Assembly: GCA_027066725.1 (NCBI GenBank) | Contig: JAMONC010000039.1 | Location: 1-17,498, forward strand | DNA: 17,498 nt | Source of the DNA: Desulfobacterales bacterium | GTDB lineage: Bacteria > Desulfobacterota > Dissulfuribacteria > Dissulfuribacterales > JAMONC01 | Direction of reading: 5' to 3' | Position numbers and translations under genes: made by a program | The notes under the pieces: model-generated | The model's input: the letters and a program-made list of their open reading frames with translations, nothing else | Databases searched by the model: none | Told to the model about the DNA's origin: nothing | Shown: positions 7,653 to 14,078 of the stretch, piece after piece | How the letters are laid out: each line of letters starts with the position of its first letter | How positions within the stretch are numbered: position 1 is the stretch's first letter

Positions 7653-8909
7653 TTATATTAATCCTTCTTTTTTTAAGAGCTTTTTTAGATCTTGAACACT
7701 AAGCCAGGTATCATTTTTATCACTTGCATAATAAAAACCTTCAGGTACAGGTTCGCCTTTTATAAAGACTCCTCTGGGTTGCCATTTTCCATTTGGATGA
7801 ATAACAAACAAATCTTCAAACATATCTGTATGGCTTCCTTCATACTCACTGATTAAAAGCTCATGTATCTTCTCACCAGGTCTTATCCCTATGATTTTTT
7901 GTTTACATCCGGGGGCAATTGCCTTTGCAAGGTCTACTATCTTCATGCTTGGAATGCGGGGAACAAATATCTCTCCACCATTCATAATAGCAAGAGCCCT
8001 TGCAACAAGCCTTACTGCCTGAGAAAGTGTAAGCCAAAAACGTGTCATACGAGGATCTGTAATAGTTATGATACCTTCTTCGCGTTGCTTTAAAAAAAGA
8101 GGGACTACACTCCCCCTAGAACCTAAAACATTTCCATATCTCACACAAGAAAAACGTGTTGGGCGATCACCAGAATATACATTTGCATGGACAAATACCT
8201 TTTCTGCACACAGTTTTGTAGCACCATATAAATTTACAGGATTAACAGCTTTATCAGTACTTAAAGTAACTACATCTGGCACTTCATTTATAAGTGCCGC
8301 ATCTATAACATTTTTAGCACCCAGTATATTGGTTTTTACCGCTTCAAAAGGATTATACTCACAAATTGGAACTTGTTTCATAGCAGCAGCATGTATTATA
8401 ACATCAACCTTTCTTGTTGCTTTTATAAGTCTATTTCTATCTCTTACATCTCCAATTAAAAACCTAAGCCTTGGATCATTAAACTTTTGTTGCATCTGAT
8501 ATTGTTTTAATTCATCTCGACTATATATCCTTATGCTTCTTGGATGATGCTCAGTAAGTAAATATTTTGTAAATGCATGGCCAAAAGAACCCGTTCCACC
8601 TGTTATGAGAATTACTTTATCTGTAAAATCGTATATTGCACCTTGATCCTCTTTAGCTCCCTCTTTTAGAAGTTCTTGTTTAACCTCCGAAAGACTCATT
8701 TGTTGAGATAGATGTTTTACCTTAGCAAGTATAGCTAAATCCTTTTGACTATATCTTCTTTGCCCCCCTTTAGTCCTTGTCGGAGCCCATACACCCTCTA
8801 AAACTTTTTCCCAATGTCTTAAAGTTGTTGAAGGCACTCCAAGTCTTTTACTTGCTTCTTTAATACTTATTAATCCATCCAATTTAGCGTCATTTTTTTT
8901 ACTAGGCAT
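7653..8909 (-). CDS. pseB: MerR-type DNA-binding domain fused to UDP-GlcNAc 4,6-dehydratase (inverting) PseB
   Basis: Two-domain protein of 418 residues. Residues 12-85 form a MerR-family winged helix: LISIKEASKRLGVPSTTLRHWEK is the helix-turn-helix, then TRTKGGQRRYSQKDL is the wing, then a short helical stretch. Residues 94-418 are a full PseB: NADP-binding GGTGSFG, AAAMKQVPICEYNP, the catalytic LSTDKAVNP (Thr218, Asp219, Lys220) with Tyr228-x3-Lys232, and IGIRPGEKIHELLI. PseB converts UDP-GlcNAc to the 4-keto-6-deoxy-L-altro sugar, first step to pseudaminic acid. The ATG at 8909 has GGAGG eight bases upstream; a TTG at 8924 would overlap that site and is rejected. No in-frame ATG, GTG or TTG lies at the domain junction, so the dehydratase is not a separate gene. 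No domain is truncated. It is the first gene of a pseB-pseC pair, divergent from the HD-GYP gene. DNA binding and self-regulation are inference. Confidence 0.9.
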   Translation of the reverse strand: MPSKKNDAKLDGLISIKEASKRLGVPSTTLRHWEKVLEGVWAPTRTKGGQRRYSQKDLAILAKVKHLSQQMSLSEVKQELLKEGAKEDQGAIYDFTDKVILITGGTGSFGHAFTKYLLTEHHPRSIRIYSRDELKQYQMQQKFNDPRLRFLIGDVRDRNRLIKATRKVDVIIHAAAMKQVPICEYNPFEAVKTNILGAKNVIDAALINEVPDVVTLSTDKAVNPVNLYGATKLCAEKVFVHANVYSGDRPTRFSCVRYGNVLGSRGSVVPLFLKQREEGIITITDPRMTRFWLTLSQAVRLVARALAIMNGGEIFVPRIPSMKIVDLAKAIAPGCKQKIIGIRPGEKIHELLISEYEGSHTDMFEDLFVIHPNGKWQPRGVFIKGEPVPEGFYYASDKNDTWLSVQDLKKLLKKEGLI

Positions 8910-8953
8910 TAATTGGTCCTCCAAATATATACATAAAATTCAAAGCATAAGAT

Positions 8954-8994
8954 AAAATTTTTTAATGTTAAATTTGACTCTTTAAGAAAATTTT
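8954..8994. repeat. AT-rich inverted repeat upstream of pseB
   Basis: AAAATTTTTTAA (8954-8965) and TTAAGAAAATTTT (8982-8994) are near-perfect inverted arms separated by 16 bases, located 45-85 bases upstream of the pseB ATG. The position and dyad form would suit an operator, perhaps for the MerR domain of PseB itself. The arms are pure A/T apart from one base, so chance is a real alternative. Confidence 0.25.
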
Positions 8995-9072
8995 CTCACT
9001 TTGATATCTTTCTCGGATATAGCTAAAGATTTCATTAATCCTTTAAGTTTGAAGCTTAAAATTTTTATTTTT

Positions 9073-9098
9073 TGAATAGGCAGGAAAACTTCCGATAG
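9073..9098 (+). promoter_or_regulatory. Possible sigma-28 (FliA) promoter for the HD-GYP gene
   Basis: TCCGATAG (9091-9098) matches 6 of 8 bases of the sigma-28 -10 GCCGATAA. TGAA (9073-9076, 3 of 4 to TAAA) lies 14 bases upstream. The GTG start at 9154 is 55 bases further on. The match is partial; it gains some weight from a similar element before cheY. Confidence 0.3.
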
Positions 9099-9153
9099 AT
9101 AATTAAAAGCTTAACGATTAACTAATGACTGGAAATCAAGGAAGAATAAGGAA

Positions 9154-10707
9154 GTGTTATATATAAAAAATGATATTTTTTATACAACATATCCGTATAA
9201 TATCTTAATTGCAAGCAATGATACTAAAGAACAACAAAAGATATATACTTATTTAAATAAATATAAACATCAAATCTTAATTGCTAACTCCAAAGAAGAG
9301 TTATTAGAAAGGTCTAAAAATAACAAGACAAAAATATTAATATTTGATTCCAACTTCCTTCCTTTAGAAAAAAGTATCTGGGTCTTAAATAAAATTAAAA
9401 ATAACAGATATCCTCATCCATATATAATAACCCTAATAAACAGCAATGACTCAGACAATTTTATAGAAAGGCTTAAGCCTCAAACGGATGACTTTATTTC
9501 AAAGCCAATAATACCACAAGAGCTCTTATTAAGAATTAACTTGTTAGAAAAACTAATAAAACTTGAAATACATCATCAAAAACAAATACATAATCTGCTT
9601 GCTGTTATGGGAGACATGCTAGGTAGTAGAGATCATTGTACACTTGAACATTCAAAAAGAGTCGCAAAGATTGCTGTTAAGGCCGCAAAATTGCTAGGTT
9701 TCAGTAATTCTGAAATAGAAATGATTAAAATAGGATGTCTTCTACACGATATTGGTAAAATTGCCATACCAGATGAAGTACTTTTAAAACCTGGGAAGTT
9801 TAATAGTTTAGATAGAAAATTAATGAAACTTCATCCTATAATAGGAGCAGATTTTATAAAAACAAGAATTGAGAGCCCAATTATATATGAAATAGTTCTA
9901 AAACATCATGAACGTCTCGATGGCTCTGGTTATCCCTTTGGTTTAAAAGAAAAAGATATACCCCCTAGTGTAAGACTTGTATCTGTATCAGATATACTTG
10001 AAGCCCTTATAGCTAAAAGGCCATATAAACCTCCTTTAAGTATAAAAAGTGCTTGTTCAATATTAAGAGCAAATGTCCAAAATAATAAACTTGATAAAAA
10101 GAGTGTAGAAGCTGTTATAGAAATAGTAAGTAAGTGGAATCCTTTATCTTTAGAGGTAGAGCCTAGAATAAAAGATATAAGAACTGTAGAACAATTTAGA
10201 CAGATATGTTATTTTCGTGAACCTATGTCTAACTTTTTCAATTATAGATTTTTACTAACCATAGAGATATCTAAAGAAATTAGAGATATTTTAGATTATT
10301 ATCATTTGATTCTTATTGATTTTAAGGAACTTAGAAAATTTAATAAAAGATGGGGATACCTACGGGCAGACCAATGTCTTGATGAACTAGGAGAGTCTAT
10401 ATTACATCTTCTTGAAGACCCATCATTAATACTTGATGATAAATTAAAAATGATCCCTCCTCTGTATAAAAAAGGAGCTGACTATCTTATCCTATCTCTA
10501 CATAGAGAAAAACAATTTTCTATATTATGTGAAAGGCTTAAGATATTGTTAAACGATTTCTATAAACAATGGGGGCTTTCATCTAGAATATTGATAAAGA
10601 AATATAAATCTTCTTGTTCTTTAGAGCAGGCACTTGATTATATACTCATAATGGAACAAGAAAATCAAAAATTAATAAATATAACTCCACTTAAGGAAAG
10701 GTTTTAA
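9154..10707 (+). CDS. REC/HD-GYP domain protein with degenerate GGDEF-like C terminus; probable c-di-GMP phosphodiesterase
   Basis: Cytoplasmic protein of 517 residues. Residues 15-130 form a receiver domain with Asp65 as likely phosphoacceptor (ILIFDSNFLP), Thr93 and Lys117 (ISKPI); the acidic pocket is reduced to Asn22-Asp23. Residues 147-330 form an HD-GYP domain with LLHDIGK (His198, Asp199, Lys202), KLHPIIGADFI and HHERLDGSGYP (251-261), the expected metal and substrate residues for c-di-GMP hydrolysis. Residues about 366-500 look like a decayed GGDEF domain: YYHLILIDFKELRKFNKRWGY recalls the DIDFKxxNDxxGH segment, and KKGADYLILS stands where RxGGDEFxxL should be. That tail is unlikely to make c-di-GMP. 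The start is GTG at 9154 with AAGGAAG nine bases upstream. The gene is divergent from pseB and ends in a four-base overlap with the DUF2802-like gene. Its sensor partner is unknown. Confidence 0.88.
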   Translation: MLYIKNDIFYTTYPYNILIASNDTKEQQKIYTYLNKYKHQILIANSKEELLERSKNNKTKILIFDSNFLPLEKSIWVLNKIKNNRYPHPYIITLINSNDSDNFIERLKPQTDDFISKPIIPQELLLRINLLEKLIKLEIHHQKQIHNLLAVMGDMLGSRDHCTLEHSKRVAKIAVKAAKLLGFSNSEIEMIKIGCLLHDIGKIAIPDEVLLKPGKFNSLDRKLMKLHPIIGADFIKTRIESPIIYEIVLKHHERLDGSGYPFGLKEKDIPPSVRLVSVSDILEALIAKRPYKPPLSIKSACSILRANVQNNKLDKKSVEAVIEIVSKWNPLSLEVEPRIKDIRTVEQFRQICYFREPMSNFFNYRFLLTIEISKEIRDILDYYHLILIDFKELRKFNKRWGYLRADQCLDELGESILHLLEDPSLILDDKLKMIPPLYKKGADYLILSLHREKQFSILCERLKILLNDFYKQWGLSSRILIKKYKSSCSLEQALDYILIMEQENQKLINITPLKERF

Positions 10708-11108
10708 AGACTTTTACTTTTAAAAAGGGAAATAATAATTTCTACCTCTCCTAGGGATAAACCCGTCTCTTTAGATATCTCTTGATTACTTTTCCCTTTT
10801 TTCCACAATGATATCACCTTTGAATGAATAAATTGTTCTTCTTGTAAAGTTAATCCACTATCCTTTAATGATTGATTATTTTGTGTATTTGGTTTTAAAA
10901 CAGCTTCTAACTCTTTAACTAAAATCCTTTTTTCTTCAATAAGTTTATTAAGTTTTTCAGTAAGTTCTTTGCTTTCTTTTAATGCCTTTAAAAAAGACTC
11001 TATTCTTTGAGGACTAAGACCTCTTATTTTTACATAAACTAATAAAAATAATCCGATTAGAACAATATCTAAAAATAGTTGTAATATTATTAAATTAGAA
11101 GTATTCAT
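10704..11108 (-). CDS. DUF2802-like membrane-anchored coiled-coil protein of the flagellar operon
   Basis: Protein of 134 residues of unknown function. Residues 7-27 form one hydrophobic membrane segment (LIILQLFLDIVLIGLFLLVYV). Residues 35-70 are a charged heptad-like coiled coil. The C terminus (88-130) reads as a small helix-turn-helix-like fold (VISLWKKGKSNQEISKETGLSLGEVEIIISL). This layout is that of DUF2802 proteins, which I know as neighbours of flagellar and chemotaxis genes in proteobacteria. It starts eight bases after the small basic protein, without a clear ribosome binding site, suggesting coupling. It is the last gene of the flagellar run, and its stop codon overlaps that of the HD-GYP gene by four bases. 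The C-terminal fold may bind protein rather than DNA, because the protein is membrane anchored; that is inference. Confidence 0.7.
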   Translation of the reverse strand: MNTSNLIILQLFLDIVLIGLFLLVYVKIRGLSPQRIESFLKALKESKELTEKLNKLIEEKRILVKELEAVLKPNTQNNQSLKDSGLTLQEEQFIHSKVISLWKKGKSNQEISKETGLSLGEVEIIISLFKSKSL

Positions 11109-11116
11109 AGATTTTA

Positions 11117-11407
11117 TTAGACTTTTATGTCTATTTTCTTTTTAATTCCATTAGTCCCTTCTTTATTGATATTATCTTTAAAAGTTTTCGGAGCATCTAA
11201 CATATATTTTTCATTTGGCTTATGTCGAATCATCAAAGTTACCTGATCTTTTAACCTTAAGCCCTCTTTTTTCTTTTTATTCTCTTTTTTTCTTTGATCC
11301 TTATTCTGATGTTCATCCCTTCTACCATGTCTTTGCCCTCTATTTACCTGTAAATTAATAGGTTGAGTAGAAATCAATTGGACTCCCTCTACACCATAGC
11401 GATCCAT
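11117..11407 (-). CDS. Small basic protein of unknown function in the flagellar operon
   Basis: I do not recognise this 96-residue protein. It has a hydrophobic-patterned start (GVEGVQLISTQPINLQV), a strongly basic middle (RGQRHGRRDEHQNKDQRKKE followed by KKKK, residues 23-47), and a more ordered C-terminal half (LRLKDQVTLMIRHKPNEKYMLDAPKTF). It has no signal peptide, membrane segment or cysteine. The start is well supported: AAGGAGGT lies eight bases before the ATG at 11407. It sits between the fliL-like gene (65-base gap) and the DUF2802-like gene (eight bases), on the same strand, so it is probably co-transcribed with them. A flagellar assembly or motor-linked role is guilt by association only. 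Confidence 0.65.
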   Translation of the reverse strand: MDRYGVEGVQLISTQPINLQVNRGQRHGRRDEHQNKDQRKKENKKKKEGLRLKDQVTLMIRHKPNEKYMLDAPKTFKDNINKEGTNGIKKKIDIKV

Positions 11408-11472
11408 AATTAATTACCTCCTTAATTACATTTATTACAGCAACCATCTTATCTTAATTCCCCCTATTTTTA

Positions 11473-12777
11473 TTATCTCAATATAAAACCCATTAGACTT
11501 ACATCTGTAATTCTATAAGGAGACAACTCTTTATTAAGAGCTTGTTTTAAAGGCTTACAATATTTTAGGAGAAAATTCCCTCTTTCCTCTGGCCTTATAA
11601 CTATTCCTTTTAAGTCCTCATATATAATATTTCTTATAAGAGTTAATCTATGCTCTAAAATTGCCTTTGTGTTAGGATCAGCAACAGTTAATTTAGCATG
11701 TAACTTTAAAAATACTACATCACCTTCATAAACTACTGGTATATAAAAAGGCTGTAAACTAACTATAGCAGTACCAAGCACTTTAGCTGAAGAAGGGATA
11801 TTTATATTCTTCTTGTCAAAAGGATACTTGGAAGATTGATTTACATTTTTAGATCTTGAGGATTTTCCAAAAGTTTTTTTAGTCTCTTTAGACTTAGATT
11901 TTTGGACAATATATGTGTTTTTATTGAGATGCTTAAAATATGGTGCACAAAGAGCATATATTGTAAAAAAACCTACTATAATAAGAATAGATTCTAAAGC
12001 AATTATTCCCCAAAAAACTAAAGACCTTAGAGGTGGAAGTCTTTTTAGAAGGTTATTAAATCTATTGTCTTTATCTGGTTCTCTGTCTTTATCTTTATTA
12101 TTTTTGACATTTTTTTCTTTATCTTCAGATATTTCTTCTTTAGTTTTTTGGCTAGAATCCTCTTCCTCCTTAGTTTCTGATATTATCTCTTCTTCATCAT
12201 CTTCAAATATATCTAAATCTAAATCATCTAAGCTACTTTCTGTATCCCAAAGCTCATCATCAGAAAGAGACTCTACATCATCTCCTTTTTCATTTTTATC
12301 CTTATTATCTTTGTCTCCTTCTTTATCTATTCCTCCATCAGAATTATCTAAGTTTTCGCTAATATTAGCATTATCGGTTTCATCATTTTTAAGAGGTTCT
12401 CCTTTAATAGGTTCAGGTTCCTTAGACTTCTCTCTCTGCTCTTCAGACTTTTCTTTAGCTCTATTATCTTCCTTCTTATCTTCTACTTTATCCTCTAAAT
12501 CTTCAGTATCTGTTTTGGGGACATCTTTAGAGTCTTCTTCTATACTGTCATTTTCCTGCTGTATATCTGTTGAATCTAATTCTTCTGGATTGTCTTTTTC
12601 TGGTTGGTCATTTTTATTGTTAGGATTTTCCTCTAGAGTTGAATCTTGAGATGCAGGGGGATCTCTTCCCTCTTCCTTCTCTTCTAGAACTTCTTTTGAT
12701 TGTTCTTGTCCTGTATCTTTTTTATCAGGGCTTTCACTCTCTTCCAAGTTTTCCCTTTTTTCTTGTTCTTTATCCAT
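11473..12777 (-). CDS. fliL: FliL-like flagellar basal body protein with a long acidic N-terminal extension
   Basis: Protein of 434 residues with three parts. Residues 1-240 are a low-complexity tail rich in Glu, Asp, Lys, Ser and Asn, with highly acidic runs such as IFEDDEEEIISETKEEEDSS. Residues 253-280 are one membrane segment (LVFWGIIALESILIIVGFFTIYAL). After a basic linker, residues 333-434 resemble the periplasmic FliL domain (LQPFYIPVVYEGDVVFLKLHAKLTVAD, then LIRNIIYEDLKG, ending VSLMGFIL). FliL proteins surround the stator and support torque; they are usually about 150-180 residues, so the added 240 or so residues, probably cytoplasmic, are unusual. The start at 12777 lacks a clear ribosome binding site and lies 17 bases after cheY. 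The FliL assignment rests on topology, domain pattern and neighbours rather than a strong motif. Confidence 0.7.
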   Translation of the reverse strand: MDKEQEKRENLEESESPDKKDTGQEQSKEVLEEKEEGRDPPASQDSTLEENPNNKNDQPEKDNPEELDSTDIQQENDSIEEDSKDVPKTDTEDLEDKVEDKKEDNRAKEKSEEQREKSKEPEPIKGEPLKNDETDNANISENLDNSDGGIDKEGDKDNKDKNEKGDDVESLSDDELWDTESSLDDLDLDIFEDDEEEIISETKEEEDSSQKTKEEISEDKEKNVKNNKDKDREPDKDNRFNNLLKRLPPLRSLVFWGIIALESILIIVGFFTIYALCAPYFKHLNKNTYIVQKSKSKETKKTFGKSSRSKNVNQSSKYPFDKKNINIPSSAKVLGTAIVSLQPFYIPVVYEGDVVFLKLHAKLTVADPNTKAILEHRLTLIRNIIYEDLKGIVIRPEERGNFLLKYCKPLKQALNKELSPYRITDVSLMGFILR

Positions 12778-12794
12778 ATAGACATAGGCTTTTA

Positions 12795-13178
12795 TTATTC
12801 ACCAAAGATCTTTTTTATCTTCTCACTTAAGACCTCTGGTGTAAATGGTTTAACTATATAGTTACTAACCTTTGCCTTAACTGCCTCTATGATATTATCT
12901 TTTTGTGCTTCTGCAGTAACCATTAAAAATGGAATATCCTTTAATTTATCATCAGCCCTCACCTTTTTTAAAAGTTCAATACCAGTCATCTTAGGCATAT
13001 TCCAGTCTGATACAATAAAATCTACAGGCTCTTTTTGTAAAATCTCCCATGCAACAGAACCATCATCAGCTTCAAGAAAATTTTTAAATCCAAGTTGAGT
13101 TAAAATATTCTTTACAATTCTTCTCATAGTGGCAAAATCATCTACAATTAATATCTTCATATTATAGTCAATGGCCAT
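12795..13178 (-). CDS. cheY: Chemotaxis response regulator CheY
   Basis: Single receiver domain of 127 residues which, when phosphorylated, binds the flagellar switch and alters rotation. All key residues are present: Asp13 and Asp14 for Mg2+ (ILIVDDFATMRR), phosphoacceptor Asp58 (VSDWNMP), Thr88 (MVTAEA), and Lys110 in YIVKPF with Tyr107 near the usual aromatic switch position. ATMRRIVKNIL and GIELLKKVR are typical CheY segments. The ATG at 13178 has AAGGAGG five bases upstream; an internal ATG at residue 7 is less likely. The gene follows fliA after an 89-base gap that contains a sigma-28-like promoter, so it may be expressed both from the upstream operon and on its own by FliA. No CheA or receptor gene is in the window. 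Confidence 0.93.
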   Translation of the reverse strand: MAIDYNMKILIVDDFATMRRIVKNILTQLGFKNFLEADDGSVAWEILQKEPVDFIVSDWNMPKMTGIELLKKVRADDKLKDIPFLMVTAEAQKDNIIEAVKAKVSNYIVKPFTPEVLSEKIKKIFGE

Positions 13179-13222
13179 CTGTGCCTCCTTAGTTTTATTA
13201 TCTTTTTACCCCTGTGTCAGAC

Positions 13223-13248
13223 TTATCGGAAAGATGGCCATATCTTTA
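13223..13248 (-). promoter_or_regulatory. Sigma-28 (FliA)-type promoter upstream of cheY
   Basis: On the minus strand TAAA (13245-13248) is followed after 14 bases by TCCGATAA (13223-13230), 7 of 8 to the sigma-28 -10 consensus GCCGATAA. This suits the TAAA-N14-16-GCCGATAA pattern. It lies in the short fliA-cheY gap, 44 bases before the cheY ATG. It is the best sigma-28 candidate in the window and would put cheY and the genes after it under FliA control. Confidence 0.6.
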
Positions 13249-13267
13249 AAGCTCCAAATTAAAAAAT

Positions 13268-14071
13268 TTAAAGTAAAGATCCATGCAATTTTTCCGCTAT
13301 AGGAGCAAGCTTTGCCCTAAGTCTTAACATTGCCTTTGTATGCATTTGTGAAATTCTAGATTCTGTATAACCCATTATCTCACCAATTTCTCTCATAGTA
13401 AGCTCTTCATAATAATAAAGTGAAATAATAAGTTTCTCCTTCTCTGGAAGCTCTTTTATCGCTTTTATTAGAATATTTTTTACCTCCATCATATTAAGTT
13501 GATGGAATGGATCTATTTCTTCATCATCTGCAATAAGATCAAAGATGTCATCCTCGTTACTATCTGGCATATGCCTTCTAATTACTTCTATATCCAAGAA
13601 AGTAACATTTTTAGTCTTATCAAGAAGATCATAAAACTCTTCAAGACTAATTCCCATTGCCTTTGCAACCTCTTCATCTTCTGCAGGCCTTCCTAGCTTT
13701 TTCTCTAGCTCTCTATAGACTTGTTCGAGCTCTGTTGCCTTCTTTCTTACTGATCTAGGCACCCAATCAAGAGACCTTAACTCATCAAGCATTGCCCCTC
13801 TAATTCTAAATTCTGCATAGGTCTTAAACTGGATTTTTTTAGAGGGATCAAACTTCTCTATTGCATCCATTAATCCTAAAACGCCAGAGCTTATAAGATC
13901 ATCTACAGAAATATGAGGGGGAAGCCTCATTGCAAGTCTTCCTGCCACATACTTTATGAGAGGCAAGTACTTTAAGATAAGCTCTTCACGTTTGTCCTTA
14001 GTAAGCTTTTTCCCATCTTTGAAAAATGTTTTTGTATAATCTTTAAGCGTTGAAACATTTTTTTTAACCAT
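13268..14071 (-). CDS. fliA: RNA polymerase sigma-28 factor FliA (flagellar)
   Basis: Sigma factor directing RNA polymerase to late flagellar and chemotaxis promoters. The 267 residues carry sigma region 2 (about 28-105: REELILKYLPLIKYVAGRLA, LGLMDAIEKFDPSKKIQFKT, YAEFRIRGAMLDELRSLDWV), region 3 (about 110-160), and region 4 (about 195-255: LPEKEKLIISLYYYEELTMR, IGEIMGYTESRISQMHTKAM). FRIRGAMLDELRSLDWVPRSVR is a FliA hallmark. The start is uncertain. An ATG at 14071 gives a normal-length protein that does not overlap flhG; ATGs at 14137, 14134 and 14128 would add about 20 residues translated from inside the conserved flhG 3' end. The last of these has GAGGGG about ten bases upstream, whereas 14071 has no clear ribosome binding site. 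I favour 14071 because the extension looks like out-of-frame flhG. No flgM anti-sigma gene is present here. Confidence 0.93.
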   Translation of the reverse strand: MVKKNVSTLKDYTKTFFKDGKKLTKDKREELILKYLPLIKYVAGRLAMRLPPHISVDDLISSGVLGLMDAIEKFDPSKKIQFKTYAEFRIRGAMLDELRSLDWVPRSVRKKATELEQVYRELEKKLGRPAEDEEVAKAMGISLEEFYDLLDKTKNVTFLDIEVIRRHMPDSNEDDIFDLIADDEEIDPFHQLNMMEVKNILIKAIKELPEKEKLIISLYYYEELTMREIGEIMGYTESRISQMHTKAMLRLRAKLAPIAEKLHGSLL

Positions 14072-14078
14072 AGCTTTT

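Noticed and set aside
8068..8499. 143-residue plus-strand frame
   Set aside because: It is antisense to the catalytic part of pseB, with no start signal or motif.
8910..8924. Longer pseB starting at a TTG at 8924
   Set aside because: That start would place the GGAGG ribosome binding site inside the gene, whereas the ATG at 8909 is spaced eight bases from it.
10700..10735. TTTTAAA/TTTAAAA stem at the end of the HD-GYP gene, as a bidirectional terminator
   Set aside because: The stem is entirely A/T with a ten-base loop, too weak to claim, and lies across coding ends.
11408..11472. Tiny frame (about 30 codons) starting in the fliL-small protein gap
   Set aside because: It overlaps the start of the small basic protein gene in another frame and shows no coding features.
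11915..12649. 244-residue plus-strand frame, rich in serine and leucine
   Set aside because: It is the complement of the Glu/Asp/Lys-rich tail of the FliL-like gene. Acidic codons read backwards give Ser/Leu/Phe runs, and it has no domain or ribosome binding site of its own.
13231..13248. AAAGATATGGCCATCTTT near-palindrome before cheY, as an operator or terminator
   Set aside because: It has a bulge, no T run, and largely coincides with the spacer of the sigma-28 promoter. It may be chance.
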